NCBI RefSeq assembly: GCF_010668805.1
Contig: NZ_WUFT01000003.1
Span: 186,001-250,000 of the forward strand
From: Rhizobium phaseoli
GTDB lineage: Bacteria; Pseudomonadota; Alphaproteobacteria; Rhizobiales; Rhizobiaceae
Direction: 5' to 3'
DNA length: 64,000 bases
This document shows, piece after piece, positions 56,978 to 64,000 of this stretch. The notes below the pieces were generated by a model, which saw only the letters and a list, made by a program, of their open reading frames with translations, was not told where the DNA came from and did no database searches. Position 1 is the stretch's first letter, and every line of letters begins with the position of its first letter. Position numbers and translations under genes: made by a program.

Positions 56978-57409
56978 ATGGCGCACTGGCTTTACAAATC
57001 CGAACCCGCCTCCTGGTCCTGGGAGCAGCAGAAGGCCGCCGGCGAAAAGGGCACGGAATGGACGGGCGTTCGCAACTATCTGGCGCGCAACAACATGCGG
57101 GCGATGCAGATCGGCGACAAAGGGTTTTTCTACCATTCCAATGACGGGCTCGAAGTCGTCGGGATCGTGGAAGTCTCAGCACTGTCGCAACCCGATTCCA
57201 CCGCCAAGGGCGATCCGAAGTGGGATTGCGTCCACATCCGCGCCGTCATGGACATGCCGAAGCCGGTGACGCTGAAGGACGTCAAGGCGAGCGAGAAGCT
57301 CGCCAAGATGGCGCTCGTCACCTCGATGCGGCTTTCGGTACAGCCGGTGACGGATGACGAATGGGACGAAGTCTGCCGCATGGGCGGATTGGACAATCCG
57401 CCGCGGTGA
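56978..57409 (+). CDS. EVE domain protein
   Basis: A 143-residue EVE-domain protein of the PUA-like fold, which in relatives binds modified bases. Typical parts are HWLYKSEPASWSW, WTGVRNYLARNNMRAM, GDKGFFYHSNDGLEVVGIVEV and a C-terminal MALVTSMRLSVQPVTDDEWDEV. The ATG at 56978 is two bases after the YciI stop; a GTG six bases earlier is also open. Placement with tsaD and gpsA is common in rhizobia, but the bound base is not established. Confidence 0.92.
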   Translation: MAHWLYKSEPASWSWEQQKAAGEKGTEWTGVRNYLARNNMRAMQIGDKGFFYHSNDGLEVVGIVEVSALSQPDSTAKGDPKWDCVHIRAVMDMPKPVTLKDVKASEKLAKMALVTSMRLSVQPVTDDEWDEVCRMGGLDNPPR

Positions 57410-58068
57410 AGACCGATCCGGAAGCCTTCATCCGCGCCAATACCAGCCAGATGGCGCCGCCGCATGTGCCGGAGATTTCACTCTATCTGGCGAGCGAGGC
57501 GCATGAGCTGTGGTTGAAGACGGAGGAGGAGCTGGAGGCGATCGGCCTGCCGCCGCCCTTCTGGGCTTTCGCCTGGGCGGGCGGTCAGGGACTGGCGCGC
57601 TACATCCTCGATCATCCGGAGGTGGTGCGCGGCAAGCGGGTGCTGGATTTCGCCAGCGGCTCCGGCCTTGTCGGCATTGCAGCGGCGATGGCCGGTGCCC
57701 TGGAGGTTACCGCCAACGATATCGATCCCTGGGCGGAGGCGGCAGTCCGGCTGAATGGCGGGGCCAATGATGTTTCGCTCGGCTTTAGCGGCGCCGATCT
57801 GATCGGGCAGGCCGTCGAGGCGGATATCGTGCTTGCCGGCGACGTCTTCTACGACAGCGCTTTTGCCGATGCGCTCGTTCCCTGGTTCGCGAAGCTGGCG
57901 GACCAGGGAAAGCCGGTGCTGGTCGGCGATCCCGGACGCAGTTACCTGCCTCGGGATCGGCTGGAATTCTGCGCGGCCTATGAGGTGCCGGTGACGCGGG
58001 CGCTGGAAGATAGCGAAATCAAGAAGACGACGGTGTGGCGTTTCGCTTCCGGCTTATCCTGCCTCTAA
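57406..58068 (+). CDS. Class I SAM-dependent methyltransferase (ETFB-lysine methyltransferase-like)
   Basis: A 220-residue methyltransferase resembling the METTL20/Nnt1 protein-lysine group. SAM motif I is VLDFASGSGLVGIAAAMAG; the acidic post-I motif is VTANDIDPWAEAA; LAGDVFYD resembles the DxxY motif IV of this group; and PPFWAFAWAGGQGLARYI precedes them. The GTG at 57406 overlaps the EVE stop. Methylation of the electron-transfer flavoprotein beta subunit is the likely role, from family knowledge only. Confidence 0.85.
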   Translation: MKTDPEAFIRANTSQMAPPHVPEISLYLASEAHELWLKTEEELEAIGLPPPFWAFAWAGGQGLARYILDHPEVVRGKRVLDFASGSGLVGIAAAMAGALEVTANDIDPWAEAAVRLNGGANDVSLGFSGADLIGQAVEADIVLAGDVFYDSAFADALVPWFAKLADQGKPVLVGDPGRSYLPRDRLEFCAAYEVPVTRALEDSEIKKTTVWRFASGLSCL

Positions 58069-58553
58069 GGCCGGATGACGCAGACATTGGCCTCATAGGC
58101 GCAAGGGTCGTCCTGGACGGCGACGTCGATGACCTTTGCTTTCGGTGCCAAAGGTTCAGGCCGTCTGGGCGGATAGAAACTATAGCCGCCGACATAGGTT
58201 CCGCCATCAGCCTGATAGACATAGGAAGAGCCGGCATAAGTGTCGCCGCCGTCATAACCCCGGGGCTCGGGTGAGACGATGACGAGATTGCTGCGCCCGA
58301 CGCGATTGGTCGCCGCCGATGAAAACTGCTTCAGGAACGGCATCCTGTCTCTGCCGGCCCGACGGCCATAGGCATGATCGAAACGGATACCGCGATCGCG
58401 CCAGTTCACGCGTTCGCCGAGAAACGATCCGCCGTGGAAAGCGTGACGCTGGCCGGGAAAGCGATGATCGTTATGCCGGTCGCCGGCCGCGGCCGGGAAT
58501 GCGGCAAGCGCAGACAGGGCAAGCAGAGTGACTGCGGACAGGTTGCGAAACAT
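58065..58553 (-). CDS. Hypothetical secreted protein (162 aa)
   Basis: I do not recognise a family. The product has a clear signal peptide (MFRNLSAVTLLALSALAAFPAAAG), then a His/Arg/Gly-rich segment (RHNDHRFPGQRHAFHGGSF) and a Tyr/Gly-rich C-terminal half with two cysteines near the end (DDPCAYEANVCVI). The composition suggests a periplasmic or surface protein. A TTAA-N7-TTAA site lies 28 bases before the start. It converges with the methyltransferase gene, overlapping by four bases. Confidence 0.75.
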   Translation of the reverse strand: MFRNLSAVTLLALSALAAFPAAAGDRHNDHRFPGQRHAFHGGSFLGERVNWRDRGIRFDHAYGRRAGRDRMPFLKQFSSAATNRVGRSNLVIVSPEPRGYDGGDTYAGSSYVYQADGGTYVGGYSFYPPRRPEPLAPKAKVIDVAVQDDPCAYEANVCVIRP

Positions 58554-58866
58554 GGATGCCGGCCTCCGGAATTCCGATCGTTAACAAATCGTTAACGCCA
58601 GATTGCGCCAAAAGCCGAAGCTTGTCCATTCGGGCTGGAGATTCGGCACAAATATTGAGCGGAAAAGACCAGTTTCTTTAGCCTGCAAACTTCCCGGTAA
58701 CGCGAATCGATTAAATTAAAAGCCGACAGCGATTGTGCTTGTCGTCGGCGTTCCCGGTGATTAAACGTCGCAATTGATGCAACGCACACAGAGAATTTGT
58801 CATTCGTGTGGTTGACTGAGCATGCTCCGAAATCCGGGAGCGCAGAGAAGCCGCCGCGAGGTTCTG
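58554..58866. other. Divergent promoter region upstream of sdhC
   Basis: The 313 bases are AT-rich and hold the sdhCDAB promoter and that of the secreted-protein gene. A TTGACT lies near 58812. Apart from the CtrA-like site at 58581-58595, no gene or RNA is evident. Confidence 0.45.
58581..58595. promoter_or_regulatory. CtrA-like site TTAA-N7-TTAA
   Basis: TTAA (58581-58584), seven bases, TTAA (58592-58595), set within the inverted repeat CGTTAAC-N5-GTTAACG. It is 28 bases from the secreted-protein start, close enough to overlap its promoter. Confidence 0.45.
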
Positions 58867-59262
58867 ATGGCGAACGTGACAAATAACCGGCCCCTATCGC
58901 CGCATCTGCAAATTTACAAACCTATTCCCACCATGGTCATGTCCATCGTCCACCGCATTACCGGTGGCGCGCTCTACGTCGGCACGCTGCTGGTCGCCTG
59001 GTGGCTGATCGCAGCGGCAAGCGGCCAGGGTTCCTATGACTGGGCCAACTGGGTGCTCGGCAGCCTTCTCGGCAAGCTGGTGCTGCTCGGCTATACCTGG
59101 GCGCTGCTGCACCACATGCTCGGCGGTTTCCGCCACTTCATGTGGGATCTCGGCTACGGCTTCGGGAAGGAATTCTCGACCAAGCTCGCCATCGCCAACA
59201 TCATCGGGTCGCTCTGTCTGACCGTGCTGGTCTGGGTGATCGGCTTCCTCATTCGCTTCTGA
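58867..59262 (+). CDS. sdhC: Succinate dehydrogenase cytochrome b556 subunit
   Basis: A membrane anchor of complex II that binds heme b and ubiquinone. The 131-residue protein has three membrane helices. The quinone-site motif [25 protein letters not shown] is near the start and the heme-ligand histidine lies in [18 protein letters not shown]. The start at 58867 fits the family; upstream residues are not conserved. It is first in sdhCDAB. Confidence 0.96.
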   Translation: MANVTNNRPLSPHLQIYKPIPTMVMSIVHRITGGALYVGTLLVAWWLIAAASGQGSYDWANWVLGSLLGKLVLLGYTWALLHHMLGGFRHFMWDLGYGFGKEFSTKLAIANIIGSLCLTVLVWVIGFLIRF

Positions 59263-59272
59263 AGGTCCTCTC

Positions 59273-59653
59273 ATGGATATGCGCACCCCCCTCGGCAAGG
59301 TTCGCGGGCTCGGCTCCGCTAAGGACGGCACGGACCATTTCTGGCGCCAGCGACTGACGGCCGTCGCCAATGTTCCGCTGATCCTGTTTTTCCTCATCTT
59401 CCTGCTCACCTATGCCGGCGCGCCCTATGCGGACGTGGTTCGTGCACTGTCGAACCCTTTCGTCGCGGTCATCATGGGGTTGATGGTGATCTCCGGCGTC
59501 ATCCATATGAAGCTCGGCATGCAGGTCATCATCGAGGATTACGTGCATGCCGAGTTCGGCAAGATCGCGCTGGTGATGCTGAACACGTTCTTTGCGATCG
59601 TGATCGCCGGCCTCTGTCTGTTCGCCATCCTGAAAATCGCATTCGTAGGATAA
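59273..59653 (+). CDS. sdhD: Succinate dehydrogenase membrane anchor subunit
   Basis: The second membrane anchor, 126 residues with three helices. The amino end [34 protein letters not shown] is typical of alphaproteobacterial SdhD, and [17 protein letters not shown] carries the conserved histidine and the Asp-Tyr of the quinone site. It is 10 bases after sdhC and 7 before sdhA. Confidence 0.95.
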   Translation: MDMRTPLGKVRGLGSAKDGTDHFWRQRLTAVANVPLILFFLIFLLTYAGAPYADVVRALSNPFVAVIMGLMVISGVIHMKLGMQVIIEDYVHAEFGKIALVMLNTFFAIVIAGLCLFAILKIAFVG

Positions 59654-59660
59654 GCTCGAT

Positions 59661-61502
59661 ATGGCACCGACCTCACCCGCCCAGAACGGCAAGGCCTACA
59701 AATATATCGATCACTCCTACGACGTGATCGTCGTCGGCGCCGGCGGCGCTGGCTTGCGCGCCACGCTGGGGATGGCCGAGCAGGGATTCCGCACGGCCTG
59801 CATCACCAAGGTATTCCCGACCCGCTCGCATACGGTCGCGGCCCAGGGCGGCATCGCCGCCTCGCTGCGCAATATGACGCCGGATAGCTGGCAGTGGCAC
59901 CTCTATGACACCGTCAAGGGTTCCGACTGGCTCGGCGATGTCGACGCCATGCAATATCTGACCATGGAAGCGCCGAAGGCGGTCTATGAGCTCGAGCATT
60001 ACGGCGTGCCGTTCTCGCGCAACGAGGAAGGCAAGATCTATCAGCGCCCGTTCGGCGGCCACATGCAGAATTACGGCGAAGGCCCGCCGGTGCAGCGCAC
60101 CTGCGCCGTTGCCGACCGGACCGGCCATGCCATCCTGCATACGCTCTATGGCCAGTCGCTGCGCCACAATGCCGAATTCTTCATCGAGTATTTCGCGCTC
60201 GACCTGATCATGTCGGAAGATGGCAGCCGCTGCACCGGCGTCGTCGCCTGGTGCCTCGATGACGGCACGATCCATCGCTTCGCCGCCAAGATGGTGGTGC
60301 TGGCGACCGGCGGCTACGGCCGCGCCTATTTCTCGGCAACCTCTGCCCATACCTGCACCGGCGACGGCGGCGGCATGGTGGCGCGTGCCGGCCTGCCGCT
60401 GCAGGACATGGAATTCGTTCAGTTCCACCCGACCGGCATCTACGGTTCGGGCTGTCTGATCACCGAAGGTGCGCGCGGCGAGGGCGGCTACCTGGTCAAT
60501 TCCGAGGGCGAGCGCTTCATGGAGCGTTACGCACCATCGGCCAAGGACCTCGCCTCGCGCGACGTCGTTTCGCGCTGCATGACGTTGGAAATCCGCGAAG
60601 GCCGCGGTGTCGGCAAGAACAAGGACCACATCTTCCTGCATCTCGACCATCTCGATCCGGCCGTTCTGCATGAAAGGCTGCCGGGCATTTCCGAGAGCGC
60701 CAAGATCTTTGCCGGCGTCGACGTCACACGCGAGCCGATCCCGGTTCTGCCGACCGTTCACTACAATATGGGCGGCATTCCCACGAACTACTGGGGCGAA
60801 GTGCTGAATGCCGACAGCGCCAATCCAGAGCGGATCATCCCCGGGCTGATGGCTGTCGGTGAAGCCGGCTGCGCCTCGGTGCACGGCGCCAACCGTCTCG
60901 GTTCCAACTCGCTGATCGACCTCGTGGTCTTCGGCCGCGCCGCTGCGATCCGCGCCGGCGAGGTGATTGATCGCGCCGCGCAGATCCCCCATCTCAACGT
61001 CGCAGCCTGCGACAAGATCATCGACCGCTTCGACGGTCTGCGTCACGCCAGCGGCGGCACGCCGACGGCGGAACTGCGCGAGAAGATGCAGCGCGCCATG
61101 CAGGAAGACGCGGCGGTCTTCCGTACGCAGGAATCGCTGGAATCCGGTTGCCGGCGCATCTCTGCGATCTGGCAGGAAATGCGTGATATCAAGGTTACCG
61201 ACCGCTCGATGATCTGGAACTCGGATCTTGTGGAGACGCTGGAGCTGCAGAACCTGATGGCCAACGCCATCACGACGATCTATGGCGCCGAGGCCCGCAA
61301 GGAAAGCCGAGGTTCACATGCGCGCGAGGACTATACCGAGGGTGCCTTCGCCGGCCGCGACGACGTCAACTGGCGCAAGCATACGCTTGCCTGGGTGAAC
61401 GAGGCAGGCGCCGTGAAACTCGACTACCGGCCGGTTCACACCGAGCTTATCGCCGAAGGCATCGATCCGCACAAGATCGAGCCGAAGGCTCGCGTGTACT
61501 GA
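59661..61502 (+). CDS. sdhA: Succinate dehydrogenase flavoprotein subunit
   Basis: The FAD subunit oxidising succinate to fumarate. The 613-residue protein has the dinucleotide loop [11 protein letters not shown], the covalent-FAD histidine His57 in [14 protein letters not shown], the active-site HPTGIYGSG segment, and [26 protein letters not shown] near residue 400. The closing [22 protein letters not shown] is typical. It lies seven bases after sdhD. Confidence 0.97.
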   Translation: MAPTSPAQNGKAYKYIDHSYDVIVVGAGGAGLRATLGMAEQGFRTACITKVFPTRSHTVAAQGGIAASLRNMTPDSWQWHLYDTVKGSDWLGDVDAMQYLTMEAPKAVYELEHYGVPFSRNEEGKIYQRPFGGHMQNYGEGPPVQRTCAVADRTGHAILHTLYGQSLRHNAEFFIEYFALDLIMSEDGSRCTGVVAWCLDDGTIHRFAAKMVVLATGGYGRAYFSATSAHTCTGDGGGMVARAGLPLQDMEFVQFHPTGIYGSGCLITEGARGEGGYLVNSEGERFMERYAPSAKDLASRDVVSRCMTLEIREGRGVGKNKDHIFLHLDHLDPAVLHERLPGISESAKIFAGVDVTREPIPVLPTVHYNMGGIPTNYWGEVLNADSANPERIIPGLMAVGEAGCASVHGANRLGSNSLIDLVVFGRAAAIRAGEVIDRAAQIPHLNVAACDKIIDRFDGLRHASGGTPTAELREKMQRAMQEDAAVFRTQESLESGCRRISAIWQEMRDIKVTDRSMIWNSDLVETLELQNLMANAITTIYGAEARKESRGSHAREDYTEGAFAGRDDVNWRKHTLAWVNEAGAVKLDYRPVHTELIAEGIDPHKIEPKARVY

Positions 61503-61520
61503 TCTCAGGAGGAACCGGAC

Positions 61521-62300
61521 ATGGTTGAACTCGCTCTCCCCAAGAACTCTCAGATGCGCGAAGGCAAGGTCTGGCCGAAGCCAGCCGGTGCCACGAACAC
61601 CCGCGAATTCCGCGTCTACCGCTGGAGCCCGGATGACGGCCAGAACCCGTCGATCGACACTTTCTACATCGATGTCGACGATTGCGGGCCGATGGTGCTC
61701 GATGGCCTGCTCTATATCAAGAACAAGATCGATCCGACGCTGACCTTGCGCCGCTCCTGTCGCGAGGGCATCTGCGGATCCTGCGCGATGAATATCGACG
61801 GCACCAACACGCTCGCCTGCACCAAGGGCCTCGACGATATCAAGGGCTCGGTGAAGATCTATCCGCTGCCGCATTTGCCCGTCGTCAAGGATCTGGTGCC
61901 CGATCTCACCAACTTCTACGCCCAGCATCGCTCGATCGAGCCGTGGTTGAAGACGGTGTCGCCGGCGCCCGCCAAGGAATGGAAGCAGAGCCACGAGGAC
62001 CGGCAGAAGCTCGACGGTCTCTATGAATGCATCCTCTGCGCCTGCTGCTCGACCTCCTGTCCGAGCTACTGGTGGAACGGCGACCGCTATCTCGGTCCGG
62101 CCGTTCTGCTGCAGGCCTATCGCTGGCTGATCGACTCCAGAGACGAGGCGACCGGCGAACGTCTCGACAATCTCGAGGATCCCTTCCGGCTTTATCGCTG
62201 CCACACGATCATGAATTGCGCTCAGACCTGCCCGAAGGGTCTTAACCCGGCCAAAGCGATCGCCGAAATCAAGAAGATGATGGTCGAGCGCCGGGTCTGA
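61521..62300 (+). CDS. sdhB: Succinate dehydrogenase iron-sulfur subunit
   Basis: The 259-residue electron-transfer subunit. The 2Fe-2S ligands are Cys80, Cys85, Cys88 and Cys100. The other clusters use Cys169, Cys172 and Cys175 with Cys179, then Cys226, Cys232 and Cys236 ([14 protein letters not shown]). AGGAGGAA precedes the ATG at 61521. It ends the sdhCDAB operon; no clear intrinsic terminator follows. Confidence 0.97.
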   Translation: MVELALPKNSQMREGKVWPKPAGATNTREFRVYRWSPDDGQNPSIDTFYIDVDDCGPMVLDGLLYIKNKIDPTLTLRRSCREGICGSCAMNIDGTNTLACTKGLDDIKGSVKIYPLPHLPVVKDLVPDLTNFYAQHRSIEPWLKTVSPAPAKEWKQSHEDRQKLDGLYECILCACCSTSCPSYWWNGDRYLGPAVLLQAYRWLIDSRDEATGERLDNLEDPFRLYRCHTIMNCAQTCPKGLNPAKAIAEIKKMMVERRV

Positions 62301-62676
62301 TCAGCATCCATGCCGATGGCGGAAGTGACGGCTTCGATCCCGAGGCCGTCGCAGAGATCGGGTCGCGGCTCGCTTCGGTGCGCGAGCAGGGTCCGGTATC
62401 GGTGCTGGTGTAATCCTCCCGCGGATGCGCTGGGGTGTTATTCCGAGATATTGCGGGGGTTCGACAGGGATCCGGACAGAGATCAGCGCGCCCAACACCT
62501 TGCTGACAAATTCTATGTGCAGGAAGTTTTGCAGCGGGGCAGTTGAACTGTATCGTTTTTTGGTTAGTTGTTGTCACGGGCAATTTATGCGGCTCGACTT
62601 GATTAACCAAAGCGAATTACGGTAATCGGACTTCTCTCACGCCCGTTTCTCTGCGGCGCTAGCCGAATTCAGGAGT
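62301..62676. other. 376-base region after sdhB with a possible coding remnant
   Basis: From about 62296 to 62412 one plus-strand frame ([20 protein letters not shown] and onward to a TAA) has coding-like composition but no start codon, so it may be the worn end of a lost gene. The rest becomes AT-rich toward 62676, where the lipoprotein promoter should be. I see no terminator or RNA gene. Confidence 0.35.
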
Positions 62677-63195
62677 ATGATGATGCAGTTGCGATATGCG
62701 ATGACAGGTCTGGTGGTTACTCTCGCGCTAGCCGGTTGTCAGCGTACGGCATATGATTACAACTCCGGCTCGAATGTCGGGCCTGCGCCGCTGACGGCGC
62801 AGCCGGTTCCCTCGGTGCAAGGCGGGCAGCTTCCGCCGGTCAACAACTCGCAGTTTCCAGCCGCGCCGGCGACGACGGCGCCGATGCCGGGTGCGCAGCC
62901 TGGCGCAATGGCCGCAAATGCGCTTGATGTCACCAAGGAATCGATGGTTGGAAGCTGGCGCGTCAATGGCAGCTGCGACATGTTCCTGACGCTGACCAAT
63001 CTCGGCAGCGGTTCGCGCGGCGGTACGCGCGGCTGCGTCGGCGAGCTGACGGCGATGGGCTCCTGGGAGGTTGCCGGCAAGCAGGTGCTGCTCAAGGATC
63101 GCTCGGGCAATCAGCTCGGCAGCGTCTACAAGACGGCTGACAACCGCTTCCAGGGACAGACCAGCACGGGCCAGCAGATCAGCCTCAGCCGGTAA
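62677..63195 (+). CDS. Omp19/AprI/Inh family outer-membrane lipoprotein
   Basis: A 172-residue lipoprotein. The lipobox is LALAGC near residues 15-21, followed by a Pro/Ala/Gln-rich linker (to about 80) and a small beta-barrel of the protease-inhibitor Inh type: [46 protein letters not shown]. Brucella Omp19 has this build and inhibits proteases. The start is one of three Met codons at 62677-62685. It precedes zapE by 64 bases on the same strand. Confidence 0.9.
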   Translation: MMMQLRYAMTGLVVTLALAGCQRTAYDYNSGSNVGPAPLTAQPVPSVQGGQLPPVNNSQFPAAPATTAPMPGAQPGAMAANALDVTKESMVGSWRVNGSCDMFLTLTNLGSGSRGGTRGCVGELTAMGSWEVAGKQVLLKDRSGNQLGSVYKTADNRFQGQTSTGQQISLSR

Positions 63196-63259
63196 AACGA
63201 ACCGGCGCGGTAAACCACCGGCGGGCCTCCGCCGATGTCTGACAGGCGGATATGCCCTC

Positions 63260-64000
63260 ATGCAGCCAATGCCCGATTATGCGCTCAGCGTCTGCGAACA
63301 GCTTAAAGCGCTGACCGCATCGGGCGCTCTGCAGGTCGACTCCGCCCAGATGGACGTGGCAAAGAGCCTGGATCGGGTGCTGGCCGGGCTGAAGCAGCGG
63401 CGGCCGGCGGCAAAATCGAGCGCCCTGGGCTGGCTGTTTGCCGCCAAGAAGAAATCCGCCGACGGCATCAACGGGCTTTATATCCACGGCAGCGTCGGCC
63501 GCGGCAAGACCATGCTGATGGACATGTTCTTCTCGTTGGCACCGTGCAGGAAGAAACGCCGGGCGCATTTCCACGAATTCATGGCGGATGTGCACAACCG
63601 CATCGCAGCGCACCGGCTGAAGCTCAAGAACGGCGAGACGAAGCAGGCCGATCCGATGCCGCCGGTTGCCGCAGCCCTTTACGACCAAGCAGAACTGCTC
63701 TGCTTCGACGAATTCACGGTCACCGATATCGCCGATGCGATGATCCTGTCGCGGCTGTTCTCCGAACTTTTCGCGCGCGGATGCGTGCTGGTTGCGACCT
63801 CGAACGTCGAGCCCGATAATCTCTACATGGATGGTCTCAATCGCGGCCTCTTCCTGCCTTTCGTCGCCCTTCTCAAGCAGCATGTCGATGTCGTCACCCT
63901 GGGTTCGCCGACCGACTACCGCACGGAGAAGCTGAGCAGCCAGCCGGTCTATCTGGTGCCGATCAACGATCACAACGATATGGCGATGGATGCGTCCTGG
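63260..64000 (+). CDS. zapE: Cell division ATPase ZapE / AFG1 family (partial)
   Basis: An AFG1-type P-loop ATPase, the bacterial form of which (ZapE) acts on the Z-ring during division. The first 247 residues are present and the gene runs off the window. Walker A is HGSVGRGKTMLMDMFF, Walker B is LLCFDEFTVTDIADAMIL, and ATSNVEPDNLYMDGLNRGLFLPF follows. The ATG at 63260 (MQPMPDYALSVCEQLKAL) is the family-like start. Confidence 0.93.
   Translation, partial: MQPMPDYALSVCEQLKALTASGALQVDSAQMDVAKSLDRVLAGLKQRRPAAKSSALGWLFAAKKKSADGINGLYIHGSVGRGKTMLMDMFFSLAPCRKKRRAHFHEFMADVHNRIAAHRLKLKNGETKQADPMPPVAAALYDQAELLCFDEFTVTDIADAMILSRLFSELFARGCVLVATSNVEPDNLYMDGLNRGLFLPFVALLKQHVDVVTLGSPTDYRTEKLSSQPVYLVPINDHNDMAMDASW

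Noticed and set aside
59673..61046. A 457-codon minus-strand frame opposite sdhA
   Set aside because: Antisense shadow of sdhA with Arg/Gly/Asp-rich composition and no domain.

Overview
The window is a GC-rich, gene-dense stretch of an alphaproteobacterial chromosome, almost certainly from Rhizobium (R. etli / R. leguminosarum group). This rests on gene order and protein style (hemC-hemD-mic60-hemY, a ccmABCDG block, sdhCDAB, a BI-1 gene with a ybhL-type leader, UPF0314, Omp19/Inh lipoprotein) and on rhizobial-type intergenic palindromes. About seventy protein genes are called. I see no rRNA or tRNA gene, CRISPR array, phage or insertion sequence; nearly everything is core housekeeping.

Layout: 1-5.3 kb holds a cut amino-acid binding protein and the minus-strand ribosome/SRP block aroQ-rpsP-rimM-trmD-rplS with ffh. 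5.7-11.1 kb is dapF-mtaB-ftsY-ispZ-UPF0314 on plus, so both the SRP GTPase and its receptor lie within 6 kb. 11.1-14.3 kb is the cytochrome c maturation operon ccmABCDG (minus), divergent from acnA (14.5-17.2 kb). 17.4-34 kb has DUF1223, DUF2794, GNAT, BI-1, the ybbP/ybbA/tesA exporter cluster, thpR, a low-molecular-weight phosphatase, phhB, an ECF sigma factor, ialB, rlmN, a TrpXYZ-type ABC importer, LysE and an SDR. argG follows at 34.1-35.3 kb.

35.3-38.4 kb is the least explained part. A divergent adenylosuccinate-synthetase paralogue and a vWA/MIDAS protein lie on the minus strand. Opposite them is a Nudix-wHTH regulator of the NrtR type whose catalytic Nudix glutamates are lost. A perfect 24-bp palindrome sits in the shared promoter. 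I propose this as one regulated nucleotide-related module of unknown reaction.

38.5-48.6 kb has transporters, an M3 oligopeptidase, typA, ppa, yggU/yggT and an MFS exporter. 48.6-54.5 kb is the minus-strand heme/cristae-like block hemC-hemD-mic60-hemY-terB-GATase, divergent from tsaD-gpsA-yciI-EVE-methyltransferase (54.6-58.1 kb). sdhCDAB (58.9-62.3 kb) shares the TCA cycle with acnA. The window ends in an Omp19-like lipoprotein and a cut zapE.

Non-coding structure is also notable. A 45-bp palindromic element occurs as two inverted pairs, one pair inserted in frame inside the ftsY coding sequence and one between ccmA and ccmB. A second hairpin family (TGCATGTCG...CGACATGCA) abuts gene ends at three places. 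Three TTAA-N7-TTAA sites look like CtrA boxes. All family assignments are from reading the sequence; no database search was possible.
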